A program made the translations under genes and the position numbers. 64,000 nucleotides of DNA from Paenibacillus odorifer (GTDB lineage: Bacteria > Bacillota > Bacilli > Paenibacillales > Paenibacillaceae). Below, in pieces: positions 25,664 to 33,665 of the stretch. The notes under the pieces were generated by a model. That model was not told the origin of the DNA and ran no database searches. It was given only the letters and a program-made list of their open reading frames with translations. The number at the start of each line of letters is the position of its first letter. Within the stretch, counting starts at the first letter, position 1. The stretch spans positions 620,001 to 684,000 of the forward strand of contig NZ_CP009428.1 in assembly GCF_000758725.1 (NCBI RefSeq), given 5' to 3'.

Positions 25664-27796
25664 ATGGAGATGAGTTTTGCTAGAAAAATAAGCTCGGATC
25701 TTATACTGTGGCTCATTTTAATACTCGCTGCTTTTTTGTACGGTTATGGAGTTTGGAATGACCACTATGTGAATACATACTACACCACTGCCGTGGGAAG
25801 TATGCTGCAAAACTTTCATAATTTCTTCTTCGCTTCACTCGACTCTGCGGGTTCAGTCACGGTGGATAAACCACCGGTCACCTTTTGGATTCAGACTCTT
25901 AGCGCGCTCATCTTCGGGCTTCATGGCTGGAGTGTAATTTTGCCTCAGGCGCTTGGGGGCGTGGGCTCCGTGTTGCTCGTATACCTTCTGGTTAAACCTA
26001 CCTTTGGTAAAGCGGCAGCACGTTTAGCAGCGCTGGCCATGGCAACAACTCCAGTAGCGGCGGCTGTTAGCCGGACGAATAACATTGATGCTTTGTTAGT
26101 ATTCACGTTACTGTTGGCGGTTTGGTTTTTATTTAAAGGAACGAAGAGTAATAAGCTGGGCAGTCTCCTTGCCGCATTCGCTTTAATCGGTGTTGGGTTT
26201 AATGAGAAGATGCTGCAGGCTTATATGGTTTTGCCGGCTTTTTATCTCTTTTATGTCTTGGCTGCGAAAGTGAACTGGAAGCGAAAAACTGGAGTATTAG
26301 CGGCCTCGACAGCTATATTACTCGTGGTCTCGTTATCCTGGGCAGTGATAGTGGATTCGATTCCCGCTAGTAAACGACCTTATATCGGCAGCAGCGGTAC
26401 TAACTCCGTGCTCAATCTTGCCTTTGGTTATAATGGTGTCGCGCGATTGACGGGTGATCGGGGGACAGGTGGCGGAGGTGGAATGCCTTCAATGAATGGT
26501 GGTGAGATGCCGAACATGAATGGCGAGATGCCAGCTATGAACGGTGAAAGACCCGCTATGAACGGGGCAGATGCTGAAAATGGTACGGATAGCGGACGTG
26601 GAGCATTTTCGGGTCGGCAAGGCATAAATTCAACCTCAGACGGTCAAAATGGCGCCGATGATGGAGGTTCACCAGGGCAACCACCCGGCGGTGGAACAGA
26701 TAATCAAAACCGGCAATTTGGTGGTGAAGGTGGGGGCCAAGGACAACGCAGCGGCATGAATGGCGGCGGAGGTGGAATGTTCAATACTGGAACCGCAGGT
26801 CCACTGCGCCTGTTCCAATCAGAGCTGTCAGGTCAGGCAAGCTGGATGCTGCCTTTTGTATTGTTTGGTTGTATTGGATTATTCGCTAATCTGCGGAGAA
26901 GGAACTTTACGCAAGGGCATAAAGAAGCTCTATTCTGGTTAGCATGGCTGGTGCCGGTGATGGGATTCTTCAGTATTGCGGGATTCTTCCATCAATATTA
27001 TCTGGTGATGATGGCTCCGCCGATAGCCGCGCTGGTCGGTGCAGGCTGGTCAAAGCTCTGGAGTCTGTATCGCGAGCACTCTGGTTGGCTGTCATGGCTA
27101 TTGCCAGTTGCGACGCTGGTTACAGCAGTTTTTCAATGGTACATTATTCATCCTTATGACGATACGATTGGCAGGGGCTGGTCGATTGGCATTCTGGCTG
27201 CCGGTATAGTTGTTTCTTTGGTGCTGGTCGTTCTTAAAGGCAAGCAGAAGCCATTTGTTTTCTCGGCAAGTATTGTCGCTGTACTAGTATTGTTAATTGG
27301 CCCGCTCTACTGGGCAGCTACCCCAATTACTTATGGCCTGAATAGCCAAACCCCTGAAGCAGGACCAGGGAGCAGTGAGGGCAGAGGAGGAATGGGCGGC
27401 AATTCTAGCAACTTTGGGCGTAATAGCGCCACAAGTGCGAATGAGAGTCTGCTGTCCTATCTGGAGGAAAATAATACTGGGGAGCCTTATCTGTTTGCCG
27501 TATTGGATTATGGCACAGCAGCTCCTTATATCATCGATAAGGGGGCATCGGTTGTTATTCTGAACGGATTTTCCAACTCAGACACAGTGTATACCACAGA
27601 TACCCTAAAGGCGTTAGTAGAGAGTGGCAAGGTGAAATACTTCCTGCTGAGCAGCGGCGGTATGGGTGGTGGACGTGGAGGGAATTCTACGCTATCTACT
27701 TGGATTACCGACAATGGCACAGAGGTTCCAGCAGCGGATTGGGCAGGAAACGACGCTGGCAACAGCGGAACGTTATACAAAGTTACAGTTAACTAG
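25664..27796 (+). CDS. GT39-family membrane glycosyltransferase (YkcB-like)
   Basis: A 710-residue polytopic enzyme of the ArnT/PMT (GT39) type. It should transfer a sugar from a polyprenyl-phosphate carrier to an acceptor outside the membrane. The GT39 core is at residues 1-250 (an acidic first loop in NDHYVNTYYTTAVGSM, VDKPPVTFW, SRTNNIDALLVF), with about ten to twelve helices in all. Residues ~266-375 are a Gly/Asn/Met-rich insert with NMNGEMPAMNGERPAMNGAD repeats. The C-terminal part (~580-710) is soluble. Two ATGs (25664, 25670) fit the AGGAG at 25655. B. subtilis YkcB is the closest known arrangement. The GT2 and GalU genes follow. Confidence 0.85.
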   Translation: MEMSFARKISSDLILWLILILAAFLYGYGVWNDHYVNTYYTTAVGSMLQNFHNFFFASLDSAGSVTVDKPPVTFWIQTLSALIFGLHGWSVILPQALGGVGSVLLVYLLVKPTFGKAAARLAALAMATTPVAAAVSRTNNIDALLVFTLLLAVWFLFKGTKSNKLGSLLAAFALIGVGFNEKMLQAYMVLPAFYLFYVLAAKVNWKRKTGVLAASTAILLVVSLSWAVIVDSIPASKRPYIGSSGTNSVLNLAFGYNGVARLTGDRGTGGGGGMPSMNGGEMPNMNGEMPAMNGERPAMNGADAENGTDSGRGAFSGRQGINSTSDGQNGADDGGSPGQPPGGGTDNQNRQFGGEGGGQGQRSGMNGGGGGMFNTGTAGPLRLFQSELSGQASWMLPFVLFGCIGLFANLRRRNFTQGHKEALFWLAWLVPVMGFFSIAGFFHQYYLVMMAPPIAALVGAGWSKLWSLYREHSGWLSWLLPVATLVTAVFQWYIIHPYDDTIGRGWSIGILAAGIVVSLVLVVLKGKQKPFVFSASIVAVLVLLIGPLYWAATPITYGLNSQTPEAGPGSSEGRGGMGGNSSNFGRNSATSANESLLSYLEENNTGEPYLFAVLDYGTAAPYIIDKGASVVILNGFSNSDTVYTTDTLKALVESGKVKYFLLSSGGMGGGRGGNSTLSTWITDNGTEVPAADWAGNDAGNSGTLYKVTVN

Positions 27797-27814
27797 TTCA
27801 GTGTTTTAGGATAC

Positions 27815-27846
27815 GAAGCGTGCTAATACATTTGCAGGCACGCTTC
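27815..27846 (+). other. Intercistronic stem-loop between GT39 and GT2 genes
   Basis: A perfect 9-bp stem (GAAGCGTGC / GCACGCTTC) without a T-run. It could stabilise or partly terminate the message. Confidence 0.5.
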
Positions 27847-27874
27847 AGCATTCAAATTAAAGGAGGAGCTGCTC

Positions 27875-28861
27875 ATGAGTATCAACGTGCGCTATTCCAT
27901 TATTATACCGATGTTTAATGAAGAGGCAGTCATTCAGGAAACGTATCGTCGTATTAAAAAAGTGATGGCAATGACGGAGGAAGTATATGAGCTGATCTTC
28001 GTGAATGACGGCAGCACAGACAACTGTGCCCAGATGATCGAGGAATATAGCTATTGGGATGAGAGTGTGAAGCTGATCGATTTGTCACGTAACTTTGGAC
28101 ATCAGATCGCTATTACTGCCGGAATGGACTATGCCCTTGGGGATGCAGTTGTCATTATTGATGCTGATTTGCAAGACCCGCCTGAATTGATCTTGGACAT
28201 GATTGCAGAATGGAAGAAGGGGTATGAAGTTGTATATGCTAAACGGGTGAAGCGAAACGGTGAATCCTTATTCAAAAAGTGGACGGCCAGCCTGTTTTAT
28301 AGAATTCTGCGTTATTCAACCGATATTTCTATCCCTGTGGATACAGGTGATTTTCGGCTCATAGATCGTAGGGTTTGCGAAGAGCTCAAACGTCTACCGG
28401 AGAAAAACCGTTTCGTACGCGGACTGGTCAGCTGGGTTGGTTTCCGTCAGAAGGCGATTGAATATGAACGGGATGAACGTCTGGCGGGGGAAACAAAATA
28501 TCCACTAAAACGTATGATCAAGCTCTCTTTGGACGGAATCACCTCCTTTTCTTATAAGCCGCTGAAGCTGGCAGGATATTTGGGCGCACTGCTGTCGGCT
28601 TCTGGTTTTCTGTACCTTATGTATGTATTGTACCTGGTAATTTTTACAGACTCAGTCGTTAAGGGCTGGGCTTCGATGATTGGAATTACGCTGACCTTTA
28701 ATGGCTTCGTACTCATTATGCTAGGAATACTAGGTGAGTATATCGGCCGGATTTATGATGAAACTAAGGGACGTCCGCTTTATATTGTCCAAGAGTTCTA
28801 TGAAGGTAAGGGGCAGCAAAAGAATGTTCGTGAGCACCCTGTGACCCATCTCCGTAAATAA
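27875..28861 (+). CDS. GT2 polyprenyl-phosphate glycosyltransferase (YkcC/GtrB-like)
   Basis: A 328-residue GT-A-fold enzyme that should load a sugar from UDP onto undecaprenyl phosphate. Motifs are SIIIPMFNEEAVI, FVNDGSTDNC, and the metal/nucleotide motif VIIDADLQDPPELI (about 88-101), then DTGDFRLIDRRV and the RGLVSWVGF helix. Two C-terminal transmembrane helices (about 235-300) are typical of GtrB/DPMS-like enzymes. It most likely supplies lipid-linked sugar to the upstream GT39 enzyme. Confidence 0.92.
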   Translation: MSINVRYSIIIPMFNEEAVIQETYRRIKKVMAMTEEVYELIFVNDGSTDNCAQMIEEYSYWDESVKLIDLSRNFGHQIAITAGMDYALGDAVVIIDADLQDPPELILDMIAEWKKGYEVVYAKRVKRNGESLFKKWTASLFYRILRYSTDISIPVDTGDFRLIDRRVCEELKRLPEKNRFVRGLVSWVGFRQKAIEYERDERLAGETKYPLKRMIKLSLDGITSFSYKPLKLAGYLGALLSASGFLYLMYVLYLVIFTDSVVKGWASMIGITLTFNGFVLIMLGILGEYIGRIYDETKGRPLYIVQEFYEGKGQQKNVREHPVTHLRK

Positions 28862-28882
28862 ACTGCAAGGGAGGGATTCCTG

Positions 28883-29800
28883 ATGAAGATTAGAAAAGCT
28901 GTCATTCCCGCCGCGGGCTTAGGCACTCGTTTCCTGCCTGCAACTAAGGCTCAGCCAAAAGAAATGCTGCCCATTGTGGATAAACCAGCGATTCAATATA
29001 TCGTAGAGGAAGCCGTTCGGTCTGGTATTGAAAGTATTATCATCGTGACCGGCCGTAATAAGAAGTCGATTGAAGATCATTTTGATAAATCGGTGGAGCT
29101 GGAGCAGACGCTTTTGGAAAAAGGGAAAGAGGATCTACTTCGTGAAGTCCAGCTAATCAGTGAGCTAGCGAGCATCCATTACATTAGGCAAAAAGAGCCG
29201 CTGGGACTGGGCCATGCCATCCTTTGTGCGGAACAATTTATCGGTGATGAACCTTTTGCTGTTCTGCTTGGTGACGATATCATGGTCTCGGAGGACCCGG
29301 CGCTGCTGCAGATGATGAGATTGTATGAGCAAGAGGAGCAGACCATCGTCGGTGTGCAGCATGTGCCACGGCAGGAGGTTAACAAATATGGGATTATCTC
29401 CTCCAGCGGCCCACTAAATGGAGTTCATGAAGTAAAAGGATTGGTAGAGAAGCCCTCGCCTGAAACAGCTCCTTCAGAGTATGCCATTATGGGGCGATAT
29501 ATTTTGGAGCCTTCGATATTCACAGTGCTGGCTAACCTCGAACGTGGAGCGGGCGGTGAATATCAACTGACGGATGCTTTGCACGAGGTATGCCGGCATG
29601 AAGGATTGCTGGCGCTCGATTTAATCGGCAAGCGTTATGATATTGGTGATAAATTCGGTTACATTAAGGCCACGCTGGAGGTAGGTTTGATGCGGGAGGA
29701 TTTGCGCCCATTATTGGTTCCGTATTTGCAGGAGCTGGCTGCTAGTCTTAAGGGAAGAGAAGAAGAAGTGGACTCCTTGCATCGGAGTATACACAGTTGA
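28883..29800 (+). CDS. galU: UTP-glucose-1-phosphate uridylyltransferase
   Basis: A 305-residue GalU/GtaB enzyme: glucose-1-phosphate + UTP to UDP-glucose + diphosphate. The nucleotide-binding signature AAGLGTRFLPATKAQPKEML is at the N-terminus, with the catalytic-loop sequences LGLGHAILCAEQFIGDEPF, LLGDDIM and GLVEKPSPE. It begins 22 bases after the GT2 gene and would supply that enzyme's sugar donor, so the three genes form one pathway. Confidence 0.95.
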   Translation: MKIRKAVIPAAGLGTRFLPATKAQPKEMLPIVDKPAIQYIVEEAVRSGIESIIIVTGRNKKSIEDHFDKSVELEQTLLEKGKEDLLREVQLISELASIHYIRQKEPLGLGHAILCAEQFIGDEPFAVLLGDDIMVSEDPALLQMMRLYEQEEQTIVGVQHVPRQEVNKYGIISSSGPLNGVHEVKGLVEKPSPETAPSEYAIMGRYILEPSIFTVLANLERGAGGEYQLTDALHEVCRHEGLLALDLIGKRYDIGDKFGYIKATLEVGLMREDLRPLLVPYLQELAASLKGREEEVDSLHRSIHS

Positions 29801-29808
29801 GGGAGAGG

Positions 29809-29872
29809 AACTGTTTCAAATGATCATAACATCGGCTTCGGCGGTGGCATGAGGTTTTGAAGCAGTTTTTTT
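29809..29872 (+). terminator. Terminator after galU
   Basis: AACTG-TTTCAAA pairs with TTTTGAAG-CAGTT, followed by a T-run (TTTTTTT). Confidence 0.7.
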
Positions 29873-29910
29873 GCGTGTGGTGTTCAACGGGCAGGTGAGG
29901 GACGAGCAAA

Positions 29911-30095
29911 TAGGTGTACTTTATACAATTAAAAGTATGGGGGGACAGCTGCAAATCGATTTAGTTGCACTTGATACATCTATATCTTCACATCTTAGCT
30001 ATAATGCTCATTTAGCCTGTTTTTAGTTGCATAAAATACACTTAAAACAGCCGTGTGGGTGTTATTGTTTGAAATAGCTGCATCAAGTGCAGTTA
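29911..30095. repeat. Four-palindrome array, family B, copy 1
   Basis: Four 21-bp palindromes start at 29911, 29962, 30024 and 30075 (steps 51, 62, 51). Each begins TAG and ends TTA or CTA around a TGYA...TRCA core, e.g. TAGCTGCA-N5-TGCAGTTA in unit 4. Units 3 and 4 read better on the opposite strand. The array fills the gap between the convergent galU and FAD-protein genes; the rest of 29801-30193 is two terminators. Confidence 0.85.
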
Positions 30096-30131
30096 TTTTT
30101 AAATCTCGTAACTTGGTTCTCCTTGGTGACG

Positions 30132-30174
30132 AAAAAATCCGGAAGACCGATTCCTAAGAATCATCCTCCGGATT
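30132..30174 (-). terminator. Terminator of the short FAD-protein gene
   Basis: Outer stem AATCCGGA / TCCGGATT and inner stem GATTC / GAATC. On the minus strand the stem is followed by a T-run. Confidence 0.75.
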
Positions 30175-30193
30175 ATGATTTGAGTACTGAAGA

Positions 30194-30760
30194 TTAAGCT
30201 TTCAACACATCATGATCAACGTAACGAGCGCCATTTAACTCGCTAATTACATTAATAGCTACCTTCGCACCATCGCCTGCGGTAATAATGGCATGTACAC
30301 TTACTCCAGCAACAGTACCAGCAGCCCAAATACCTGCGATATTCGTTTTGCCTTCAGCATCAACGGCTACTACAGTTTTGATTCTTGGCTCTGTACCATC
30401 CTTAGTCTCTACGCCAGCTTTGGCAGCTAGATCTGTAAGGGCGCCTGTGGCAAGAATAACATGTTTTGCTTCATAGATAATTCCATCTTCAGTTTCAATG
30501 ACAAAACCATTGCCGCTGGAGGTGAGGTTGATAGCCTGTTCGGAAACCAGCTCAGCGCCAAATTTAACGGCTTGTTTATGCCCAGTTTCGACCAGCTCAG
30601 GACCACCTACTTCGGAAATTCCATAAAAGTTCTCAAACCAACCTCTGCGGGTCATGCCCTTATCGTTGTCGATCAGCAGCGTTTTTTTGCCCGCCTTGGC
30701 GGCGAACAGGGCTGCGCTTGCACCGGCAGGACCGGCGCCAATTACGGCGATTTCGTACAT
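30194..30760 (-). CDS. Short thioredoxin-reductase-like FAD protein
   Basis: Only 188 residues, yet it carries both halves of a thioredoxin-reductase FAD domain: the N-terminal dinucleotide motif VIGAGPAGASAALFAAKAG, the ATG motif (ILATGAL) and the C-terminal GIWAAGTVAGVSVHAIITAG with AGDGAKVA. The whole NADPH-binding insert and the redox CxxC are missing. It is therefore not a normal thioredoxin reductase (~310 residues). The frame is intact with a good ribosome site (AGGAGG), so it appears functional. The electron donor and acceptor are unknown. Confidence 0.75.
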   Translation of the reverse strand: MYEIAVIGAGPAGASAALFAAKAGKKTLLIDNDKGMTRRGWFENFYGISEVGGPELVETGHKQAVKFGAELVSEQAINLTSSGNGFVIETEDGIIYEAKHVILATGALTDLAAKAGVETKDGTEPRIKTVVAVDAEGKTNIAGIWAAGTVAGVSVHAIITAGDGAKVAINVISELNGARYVDHDVLKA

Positions 30761-30776
30761 GTATTTACCTCCTAAA

Positions 30777-30902
30777 AGTTTTGTGGAGCGATGCTCCTTA
30801 GAATGGACTACATAGCAAAACTGGCAACGAAAGCATACGCTTGGTTTTGTGGAGCAAAACTGGCAACGTAAGCATACGCTTGGTTTTGTGGAGCGATGCT
30901 CC
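30777..30902. repeat. 39-bp direct repeat with flanking palindromes
   Basis: Two 39-bp copies (30815-30853 and 30854-30892) differ by one base and contain GGCAACG(A/T)AAGCATACGCTT and GGTTTTGTGGAGC. The palindrome GGAGCGATGCTCC occurs at both ends (about 30785-30797 and 30890-30902). It lies between two minus-strand genes, downstream of the kinase and upstream of the FAD gene. Confidence 0.75.
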
Positions 30903-30926
30903 AGTTCCTTTTAATTATAACGGTTG

Positions 30927-32510
30927 TTACTCTTCCTTGGCTAATCCTTCCTCGCAAGGCAGGCTAACCGTAAACGTTGTGCCCTCGCCAACGGTGCTAT
31001 TTACACTAATCTTGCCGTGATGTGCCTCGACAATAGATTTTGTAATGGAGAGACCCAAACCTGATCCGCCGTATTTACGTGTGCGAGAGGAGTCACTGCG
31101 GTAGAATCGATCAAAGATATGTGGGATATGCTCTGTGGGAATTCCGCAGCCATTATCCCGCACGCTTAAGAGAGCCTGATTTCCTGCGGCTTGTAAAGAG
31201 AGATGAATGCTGCCTGCCGCGGCATCGGTATGCTGAACTGCATTGTGGAACAGATTCAGAATCACCTGCTTGAGCTTATAGGGATCATATTTACCACGGA
31301 TGCCATAGGAGATATCAAAAGTAACTTTACGTTGATCTGCGAGCAAAAGCAGATGCGGCTTCATTTCGTGAATTACCTCGCTGAGAATCAGGTCAGTCAT
31401 CTGCAGCTGTGGAGCTCCATCCATTCGAGCGAGCAGTAGCAGATCCTCGACCAGCTTATTGATCCGTTTCGATTCACCATGCATGCTTCGCAACGAGTTA
31501 TATAACTGTTCTTTATTATCGGCGGCGCCCCGCAGCAAGACCTCAAGAAAACCGTGTATTGAGGTAAGCGGAGTTCTAAGCTCGTGAGAAGCATCGGCAG
31601 CGAACCTGCGCATCTGCTCCTTGGCCTCCCGTTCATTATGAAAGGATATTTCGAGACGTTCGAGCATACCATTGAATGAATGAGCAAGCTTGTCGATCTC
31701 GGCCTGTCCTTGGTCAACTGGAAACCGAATGTCCAAATTACCGGCATTAATGATCTCAGCCGATTCTCCCATATTAGAAAGAGGAACTAACGTCTTTCGC
31801 AGGGCCGGCAAGTATAGGAATAATCCAGTCAATAAAGCAATCACTGACAAACCTGCGTAGATCAGCAGCTGCTGCATAATCACATCCGTTAATGGCCCCG
31901 TGCTCACACTCATTTGCAGCAGCAATCTAGTATTTCCAGGCCTATAAAGATTCATGAATATGGCTAGATGTTCAGTGCCGTCTTCAGCCTGGATGAGCTT
32001 GTAATTTCCTGTTGCCCTATCTGTGGTGTGAATCAGCAGCGCATCGTATTGCTCATTGGTCAACCTGGGTGCTGCTATATCTGAGAGGGTCAATTGCTGT
32101 AAATCCCTGAAGGTGCCATCCGAGCTGTACATGGCGAGAGTTGTATGGGCATCAAGCAGAAGCGGACGCCGGTTCTCGCCAGTTCGCAGCCCACTTGGCA
32201 TTTTATTCATGTCTTCTCTTTCCATCGGGAAATTGCTGTTAAACTCGTTGTTCGTGTCATTTATACCTGTGGTGTCCTCGTCATAGGAATTAAAAAAGTT
32301 GAAAAACATCTCACGGGGGACAGAACGTATTTGCGCTTCCATAGACTCCGCTCTATTGCTGTATATAAAATCTCGCATAAGGATATATTGTAAGACTCCA
32401 ATTAGCAGCAGCAATCCTGATAGAATGAGCAGCGATGTGGCAAGCAGCTGTTTACGCAGGGAACGTGGTGCAGGTAGTCTGCGAAGCCATCTGAAGATGG
32501 GAGTGCTCAT
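30927..32510 (-). CDS. Sensor histidine kinase (HAMP-HisKA-HATPase)
   Basis: A 527-residue membrane kinase. One helix at about 22-44 and another at about 215-235 flank a ~170-residue extracellular sensor. A HAMP domain (~240-290) follows, then HisKA with phospho-acceptor His309 (ASHELRTPLTSIHGF) and HATPase_c (NLFHNAVQHT, RDNGCGIP, GGSGLGLSITKSIVEAHHG). Its start overlaps the stop of the response-regulator gene (ATGA), so the two are a pair. The signal is unknown. The shared operator upstream suggests it controls cell-surface glycosylation. Confidence 0.93.
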   Translation of the reverse strand: MSTPIFRWLRRLPAPRSLRKQLLATSLLILSGLLLLIGVLQYILMRDFIYSNRAESMEAQIRSVPREMFFNFFNSYDEDTTGINDTNNEFNSNFPMEREDMNKMPSGLRTGENRRPLLLDAHTTLAMYSSDGTFRDLQQLTLSDIAAPRLTNEQYDALLIHTTDRATGNYKLIQAEDGTEHLAIFMNLYRPGNTRLLLQMSVSTGPLTDVIMQQLLIYAGLSVIALLTGLFLYLPALRKTLVPLSNMGESAEIINAGNLDIRFPVDQGQAEIDKLAHSFNGMLERLEISFHNEREAKEQMRRFAADASHELRTPLTSIHGFLEVLLRGAADNKEQLYNSLRSMHGESKRINKLVEDLLLLARMDGAPQLQMTDLILSEVIHEMKPHLLLLADQRKVTFDISYGIRGKYDPYKLKQVILNLFHNAVQHTDAAAGSIHLSLQAAGNQALLSVRDNGCGIPTEHIPHIFDRFYRSDSSRTRKYGGSGLGLSITKSIVEAHHGKISVNSTVGEGTTFTVSLPCEEGLAKEE

Positions 32511-33193
32511 AGATCCACCCGGTAGCCTGCGCCCCGCAGGGTACGGATAATACGGTGCTCCTTATCTCCGAGCTTCTCACGAAGCGAACGGATATAGACC
32601 TCAACAATATTTTCCTCACCGCCAAAATCATAGCCCCACACTTTATCAAGAATCATAGGCTTGCTGAGTACAAGGCCGTGATTGATAACGAGATACTGTA
32701 ATAACTCGTATTCCGTAGGGGATAGTTCAAGTACTTCCTCCCTGAAGCGAATTTCCTTTCGCCGGCTGTCAATTCGGAAAGGACCGCAGCGGACCTCGCC
32801 TAGCAGCCCCGGAAACTGATTCCGCAGCCGCGCTTGGATCCGCGCTAGTAATTCATCAAAGCTGAAGGGCTTGACCATATAGTCGTCAGCACCAATAGAA
32901 AGTCCCTTTACGCGATCATCCACTTCGTCTTTAGCAGTAAGCATGATGACAGCTACCTCTGTCTCTTCCGAGCGCAGATAGTGACATACCTCGAATCCAT
33001 CCATACCCGGCATCATAACATCCAGGATAGCTACATGGGGCTTGAATTCAGCTGCAATTGAAATGGCGCTTAGCCCGTCCGACGCGGTTCGTACTTCAAA
33101 ACCTTCGTTAAGGAGACCCAGCTCCAGGAACTGTAATATATGAGGCTCATCATCTACGAGCAGAAGTCGAACTCCTTGTACTGCTTTCATCAT
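32507..33193 (-). CDS. OmpR/PhoB-family response regulator
   Basis: A 228-residue regulator with a receiver domain (acidic pair DDE near residue 11, phospho-acceptor Asp58 in ILDVMMPGMDGFEV, Lys in DYMVKPFS) and a C-terminal winged helix (LELSPTEYELLQYLVINHG, NIVEVYIRSLREKLG, IIRTLRGAGYRV). The frame reaches an ATG at 33226, but GGAGG sits just before the tandem ATGs at 33193 and 33190. The 15-base site upstream of this gene recurs before the GT39 operon. It is divergent from glgC. Confidence 0.93.
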   Translation of the reverse strand: MMKAVQGVRLLLVDDEPHILQFLELGLLNEGFEVRTASDGLSAISIAAEFKPHVAILDVMMPGMDGFEVCHYLRSEETEVAVIMLTAKDEVDDRVKGLSIGADDYMVKPFSFDELLARIQARLRNQFPGLLGEVRCGPFRIDSRRKEIRFREEVLELSPTEYELLQYLVINHGLVLSKPMILDKVWGYDFGGEENIVEVYIRSLREKLGDKEHRIIRTLRGAGYRVDL

Positions 33194-33241
33194 AGGTTCC
33201 TCCAAATCGGTGATAGATAGCTTCATTATGCCATATCCGGT

Positions 33242-33256
33242 TGAATGTTTGCTGAA
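33242..33256 (-). promoter_or_regulatory. Candidate autoregulatory site of the response regulator
   Basis: On the minus strand this reads TTCAGCAAACATTCA, identical to 25539-25553, and continues as TTCAAC to complete the 11-bp-period direct repeat. A possible -10 (CATAAT) lies about 13 bases downstream, a spacing expected for an activator that overlaps -35. Confidence 0.6.
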
Positions 33257-33401
33257 GACCGGAGGATTCTTTTTCTAGAATAAATGAGTGGATTTCTTTC
33301 ACATGGCTTTAAATTGGTTAATCTAGTTATAAGGAATATTAACGTGTTTAATGACAAACAGGGTTAAAAATTCCGGATTTTCGGAATTGCGATAAAGGGT
33401 T

Positions 33402-33430
33402 TTGACGAAGAATATAGAACACTTTACAAT
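33402..33430 (+). promoter_or_regulatory. Sigma-A promoter of the glg operon
   Basis: TTGACG (33402-33407), a 17-base spacer and TACAAT (33425-33430). It implies a leader of about 230 nt before glgC. Confidence 0.7.
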
Positions 33431-33436
33431 AAGGAT

Positions 33437-33665
33437 AATCTCCTGATTCAGGCTCCTGATTTTGGAGAATGCTCTCCCTATTTTAGGTTAGATCATCCGA
33501 ACGTGTAAAATTTCCTTCCTCGTTTTTTCAACTTTGTCATCTTCCTATCAAGGCTCATTTCTTTCTGGTGTATTTCTTTTCTAATTCACTTCTTTCTGGA
33601 ATTCTGTTCATTCATCCTAGGTTTGCTGAACTTTATATTACCCATAAGTCAAGGGAGGCTTTTCC
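33437..33665 (+). other. Long 5' leader of glgC
   Basis: Two small hairpins open the predicted transcript (CCTGATTCAGG at 33442-33452; GGAGA-ATGC-TCTCC at 33464-33477). A pyrimidine-rich tract with two TTCTTTCTGG copies follows. GTTTGCTGAA at 33621-33630 matches 10 bases of the response-regulator site. No known riboswitch is recognised. The rest of the 33227-33665 gap holds only the two divergent promoters. Confidence 0.5.

Noticed and set aside
30194..30760. Short FAD gene as a frameshifted thioredoxin reductase
   Set aside because: Both ends of the FAD domain are joined in one clean frame with start, ribosome site and terminator. Nothing resembling the missing domain is nearby.
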